64,000 nt of DNA from Rostratula benghalensis (Eukaryota > Chordata > Aves > Charadriiformes > Rostratulidae): the NCBI GenBank assembly GCA_013399305.1, contig VXAI01000019.1, forward strand, positions 1,827,034-1,891,033, given 5' to 3'. Every line of letters starts with the position of its first letter. Within the stretch, counting starts at the first letter, position 1. The position numbers and the translations under genes were made by a program. Shown in pieces: positions 59,468 through 64,000 of the stretch. A model generated the notes under the pieces. It made no database searches, was not told the origin of the DNA, and was given only the letters and a program-made list of their open reading frames with translations.

Positions 59468-62400
59468 AGAAAGAAATGTTTAAACAAATACCTATTTCTA
59501 ACGCTGCATAGGGACTATTTGGAACTTACAGAAAAGTACATATGATCCATTGTTTTAAAATAACATAATTTTCCTTAGATGAGACATCTGTGCTCAAATT
59601 GTTCCATCATGTGATATAAATCTTTGAGACCAGAAACAATACTGTTTAGAGACTTTACATATGCTTGGTCAGAATGTATGAATGTTCTGAGCACAGATTG
59701 TAAAAAATGTATGCACATGATAAAAGGCTCACCCGCTTCTCTTGCAGGGGTCATAGCATGATACAACGAAGATGACAACATTTTCCAGTAATATTACTGA
59801 TTTTTTTGTTGTCCTCTTTCACTTTAAGAAGTGAAAAAATTGAGTTAAAACTTCATTTGTTGTACTGATGTCGTTCTTGGTTCTCACAGGAAGTCTATAT
59901 AAAAGTTTAAGATGCAATTGATCCTACTTTATGGTTTTAGCATGATAAGAACAGATGTTCCTAATTATTTTCTTTAATCTGAACCTGATTAGATTTAACA
60001 ATTTAGCAAAACAATAAAGTCAACATGTATTACTCCAATACGAAAATTTCAGTGCTTATTCTGTTCTCATTTTTATACTGTACATCTGTAATATTTATTT
60101 GTCCCGTTAGAAAATATTCAACTATTCATGAATATTCTGCTTGTTTTTCCTCCCCCTATTTTAAGAACCACAATATATTCAAATGCAAGTGTTATTACAT
60201 TAGCTACTTCATAATTATTTTTAGGAAATTGGCCAATAACTATGACTAACACTTTCATTAAAATATGTTGTTATATGCACCTTTATATTCATACTTCAAA
60301 AGATTCTTAGCTTTTCCTTATATTTACTATGAAATTGATAAAAAAACTACAGCTATGATAAATAACAAGAATAACAATAAACCTTTACAGAGCCATCTGG
60401 GTTACTTGGTTAGCTGAATGCAGTGAAATATGTAAAATCAGAGCCAAATACCAGATCAGGTAATTGGGAATTAAAAGTATACACCTATGGTCATTATGGT
60501 CTTGACCATAATGTTTTTCCTCTGAAAACAAATCCTATCTCATAGGCTTGGATAACCTTCCTTCTAAAAAATCAAGGCTCTCCATCCCCAATCTGCTTGT
60601 CAGCCAGAGTCAAACAGTGAAACAGCAGAGAATTCATCTTAATTGAGAGATAACTTCAAAGCGTAAGGATATTTCCAAAACAGAAATGCAAGTCTCATTT
60701 AAGAAAGACACTTATAGTACAGAGTCACAGTTCCTGTTCTACAGAAGTAATTCCATTCTTAACACTATTGCCGCTACCTTTTAGCTTTGAAGAGATCCCT
60801 TTTGGGCTGAAACTTCTCATACTTAGCCTCAGCCCAAAGGATTATTTTTAAGTTTAAATTAAAATGTTAAGGGAAATTGAGTAACTAGATTAATTTTTGC
60901 AGTATGAGAAATGTTTTCATTCCTAGTCTCCTAAAACTGTTGCTACAGCTCAGGGTAATTTGTTTTACTTCCCACACTGACGTGGATTTGACTGCTGAAA
61001 GAAGCTTTTCAGCATGGACCCTGACTTCAGCTTAATTTGTATGTGATGTGCCGAGAACTCTGTATGCTGGATAATAGACATTTGCCTGGGATAGAAAAGC
61101 TGTCAGTGTCACTTTCAGTTAGTGCTGTCTGAAGCATTTGCCTTAAAGCCAAACCAGGTGGAGCTTCTTGGGTGAGGGAAGAGGACAGAGGAAAACATGG
61201 GCCTAGAGTGATTACCAGTTCAGGGGTAAAGACAGAAGACACGTCATGTGTCCCTGTGGAGACACTGCGTCTGGCGCTGGCTTAAATGAGATGCTCAAAG
61301 AAGACCATGGTCACTAGCAAAACCCATGCTAAATCAAACACAGCTATGCTGACAACTAATGACACATCTAATGGAGGCCACCCCACAAATTATCTCACCC
61401 AAGATGTACGCACTTCTCATAACCAATTTTAAGAGGCTCTTGCAAGAAGAAAATACATGTTGGTGTGATGCTCCAAAAACTGGGATTTTCACAAAAAGAA
61501 TACTGCATTCAATATTCAATTCAATCCTATGACTTTTTATTCAGCTTTTCATTTGAATTAAATACGTGTAACAGTATCCCTTAGCTATGATTTGCCCAAC
61601 TGAGCGAGTAGAAACAATCTTGCTCAAACATTACGAATTCATTTTTCTTAGGCAGCTGCAGTGTCCATCCTTACCTCTCACAGTCACAGTTCTGAAACCT
61701 GTTCCAAAGGACTCGACATCTTTAGTACAGCCAGGTGAAAAGCTCCTGAGAAAGCTGCAGCCCAACCAGTGCACCTTTGGTTTTGTTTTAACAAAGGTTT
61801 TTTTCTTAAGGCATAGTGCTCTCCTTTAAGCATAGCCCTAAGCATGGCTTTCAACTTGGTTTTAGAGCTTGAACGATATTTATTTGGTGTAGAAACATTC
61901 TGTGGGCTTGTGAAGCACAGGAGATCTGTCTTCAAGAATCCAGTTTAGCATTTGGAGTGCCCGATAGAAATAGTATATTTTTAGTGGAAGGCAATAGTTC
62001 TGGTAAAAGCACAGGATGAGTCTTAGAGTCTGAATCATGACTTGTCTATAAAACCAGCCACACACTTAGACCTTTGCTTTGTGTGTCAAACAGAAAATCA
62101 CAGAACACTGATTTCATATATTTATTTGATCCAGAAGATCAAATACTTCCTAATAACTGGAGAGCACAGGGATGCTTTACACCCAACCCACCCTACTGCA
62201 TCTCAGCAGAGATTAAAATCCCACTTCAAGATTAAGTATTCTATAAAACTTCCTAGTATTGCCATCTGCTTCTTTCTACAGGACTGTCTGGCAGATTAGT
62301 AAATATTAAGGTTCACCCAGTGATTGATCCAAACCATCCTTCTTCAAGCAATTAGTTTAGAAGTTTAACCTAGAAGTTTAAAATACCTCAATATATGTTT

Positions 62401-63839
62401 CAGAAAGGTGTCCAAACAAGAGATAAAAAGTCCACAGTACCTTGTACAAATTACTCCAATAGTTCATCGTTGTTCCTACAGAAAAAGACACATTAACCTG
62501 AATTTGCATCTGTTTCATTACAAGTCATTAGATAATGTCTCAATCTGATATACAGGTCTCTAGTATCAGAAATCTGGCTCCTATGCAAGTACTTGCAGAT
62601 GCTAATCAACCATTTCAAAACTTTTCTTCTTACATTAAATAGATTGAGCTTCCTTAACCAGGCGTGCACAGAGGCATAGAAACAAACCAGGTTTGAGGCA
62701 TAGATCAAAATGAGATAATTTCTTTGCAGCCAAGAGGCAGCTTACAAATTAAATTGAAAAGAATTTTTTTAACAAACAAAAACCAGAGTTTTATTTAACT
62801 GGGTCATTTTTCAATTGAGGTTTTGGGTTTTTTAAATAAAGATTGAACTTCATGGATAAATAATAACCAGTGGAGATGTTTTTTTAAAAAATCTGTTCTA
62901 AGGTCATTACTTCAGAGAAGAAGCCACTGCTCCTAAGCATAGCAATGGTGTGAGACGAGCTTACAATCAATGGGACAATACCAAGAGGTGGGAAAGAGAG
63001 GTAGCATTAAGTATGGAATACTGTAAAGCAAAGGTCTTGGTGATGGAGGACATGGAAACAAGATTTTAAAGGTAATCAAGGGTCAAAGATATACAGATCC
63101 ATGAAGTGGAGCACAAGTATTTTTAAATTTTCAGTGAAATATGGAATTATTAAATATGCAGTGGAACAGCTTACCTGTTCAATAAGAAATATTCAAATCA
63201 GACTTAAAGCAAGAACTCAGATATATAGTCAGTAACTCATATTTCTCATCCTGACAGAAGCTAAATATTTATTGTGGTCAGGGGGATATTAAATTCATAA
63301 TATTTACTTGGCATGACACAATGTTTTAAAATGTCTCTCATTTGATGGAGCAATATAAAAACATTTTGCCCTGATTAAAGTAAAAGAGGGTCTATTTGTA
63401 CATGATCTTTTCAAAGACAGCAGACACACTTTGTCTCAATTACATGACGTTCTTTTTATGATTCATTTCCCTGCTAGACAGCTACCAGAGACACCAAAGC
63501 TGCTTCTGCTTAATTCATTGGAAATGTCATTTCATCAGTGCCTAAAAGTAGTAAGAACTGTTTTTGGTATTCTTTCTCACAAGAATCTTCAAGAGTGATG
63601 GAGATTGCCACTGAAGACTAGCACAGCTCTGGCCTTTGGCAACAAACCTGGAAGATGAGATTGTCAAATAAAATATGTGAACAAACCTCAAAAAAAAAAA
63701 TCCCAAAAAACCACAACAACAAAAAGTGTTGCTTTTTTGTTATTACTGATCCCAAGCCTTGAGAAAACTTTTTTGTGAGTCACTGAGGTGAAGGACACAC
63801 ACCTGAAAAACTGGTACTGGCACCCCACTCCCTACAATA
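59468..63839. other. Noncoding AT-rich stretch
   Basis: A 22-bp inverted repeat lies at 60492-60513. The part at about 61000-61330 is less AT-rich, with an open minus-strand frame (61027-61242) but no recognised domain. An A-rich run precedes the last CR1 at about 63689-63727. Confidence 0.6.
60492..60513. repeat. 10-bp perfect inverted repeat with 2-nt centre
   Basis: CATTATGGTC and GACCATAATG are exact reverse complements separated by TT. Confidence 0.9.
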
Positions 63840-64000
63840 ATCATAGAATACCGAGGTGGAAGGGACCTCCAGGGTCATCTGGTCCAACCTGTCTTAGCAA
63901 AAGCACAGTCTAGACAAGATGACCCAGAATCCTGTCCAGCTCAGATCTTAAAAGTGTCCAGTGTTGGGGATTACTTGTACCCATCACCCTTCACTTTTTC
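63840..64000 (-). mobile_element. CR1 LINE, 3' end, minus orientation, cut by the window end
   Basis: AATCATAGAATACCGAGGTG, GAAGGGACCTCCAGGGTCAT and CTGGTCCAACCTGTC are the reverse complement of a CR1 tail, continuing as AGACAAGATGACCCAGAATC and CTGTCCAGCTCAGATCTTAA. The element runs past the right edge, so its full length is unknown. Confidence 0.92.

Noticed and set aside
1..64000. Prokaryotic-type features (operons, CRISPR, ribosome binding sites, terminators)
   Set aside because: The sequence is vertebrate nuclear DNA; no direct-repeat arrays with spacers and no compact coding organisation.

Overview
The window looks like vertebrate, most probably avian, nuclear DNA from a gene-poor region (intergenic desert or interior of a very large intron). 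Reasons: it is AT-rich, with no gene-dense stretch on either strand. The only interspersed repeats I can name with confidence are truncated 3' ends of CR1 LINEs, with the usual avian CR1 tail (RLPREVVESPS-type reverse transcriptase C-terminus, then a block like GGACTAGATGATCTCCAGAGG). I see no Alu-, B1-, B2- or L1-type sequence and no recognisable LTR. Turtles and crocodilians also carry CR1, so the bird call is an inference. There is one ambiguous base (N at 53080).

No protein-coding gene can be called with confidence. The longest open frames (about 153, 138, 122, 121 and 119 codons) have no domain I recognise, and lengths like these are expected by chance in 64 kb of AT-rich DNA on six frames. 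There are no tRNA or rRNA genes, no CRISPR array, and nothing prokaryotic.

Layout: 0-1.7 kb holds a compact promoter-like array (E-box, AP-1, CCAAT, TATA) at 462-532, a RUNX-type cluster, and a CR1 3' end (1409-1664, +). 2.9-3.1 kb holds an exon-like segment whose translation resembles a GCC2/GCC3-type cysteine-rich repeat with a frameshift, overlapping a good CTCF-like motif. 4.5-4.7 kb is an old CR1/L3-like remnant. 7.5 kb has an inverted CR1 tail. 9.3-9.4 kb has a nested palindrome. 16.9-17.6 kb is a GC-richer patch with two well-formed exon-like segments. 26.5 kb is a longer CR1 tail and 27.6 kb a second CTCF-like motif. 32.5 kb is a CR1 fragment. 34.3-34.4 kb has a strong hairpin inside a cysteine-rich minus-strand open frame that ends at a consensus splice donor. 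39.5 kb has a (GA)n microsatellite, 41.0 kb a CR1 tail, 45.0 kb an ancient tRNA-like repeat relic. 51.8-52.2 kb is a GC-rich patch open in several frames. 52.6-52.9 kb has a cluster of CCAAT/ATTGG cores. 58.4-58.7, 59.3-59.5 and 63.8-64.0 kb are further CR1 pieces.

Because coding genes are absent, the most useful observations concern candidate regulatory elements, cryptic or unannotated exons, and palindromic structures. All come from reading the sequence. Pseudo-exons are common in vertebrate introns, so the exon-like calls need RNA or conservation evidence.
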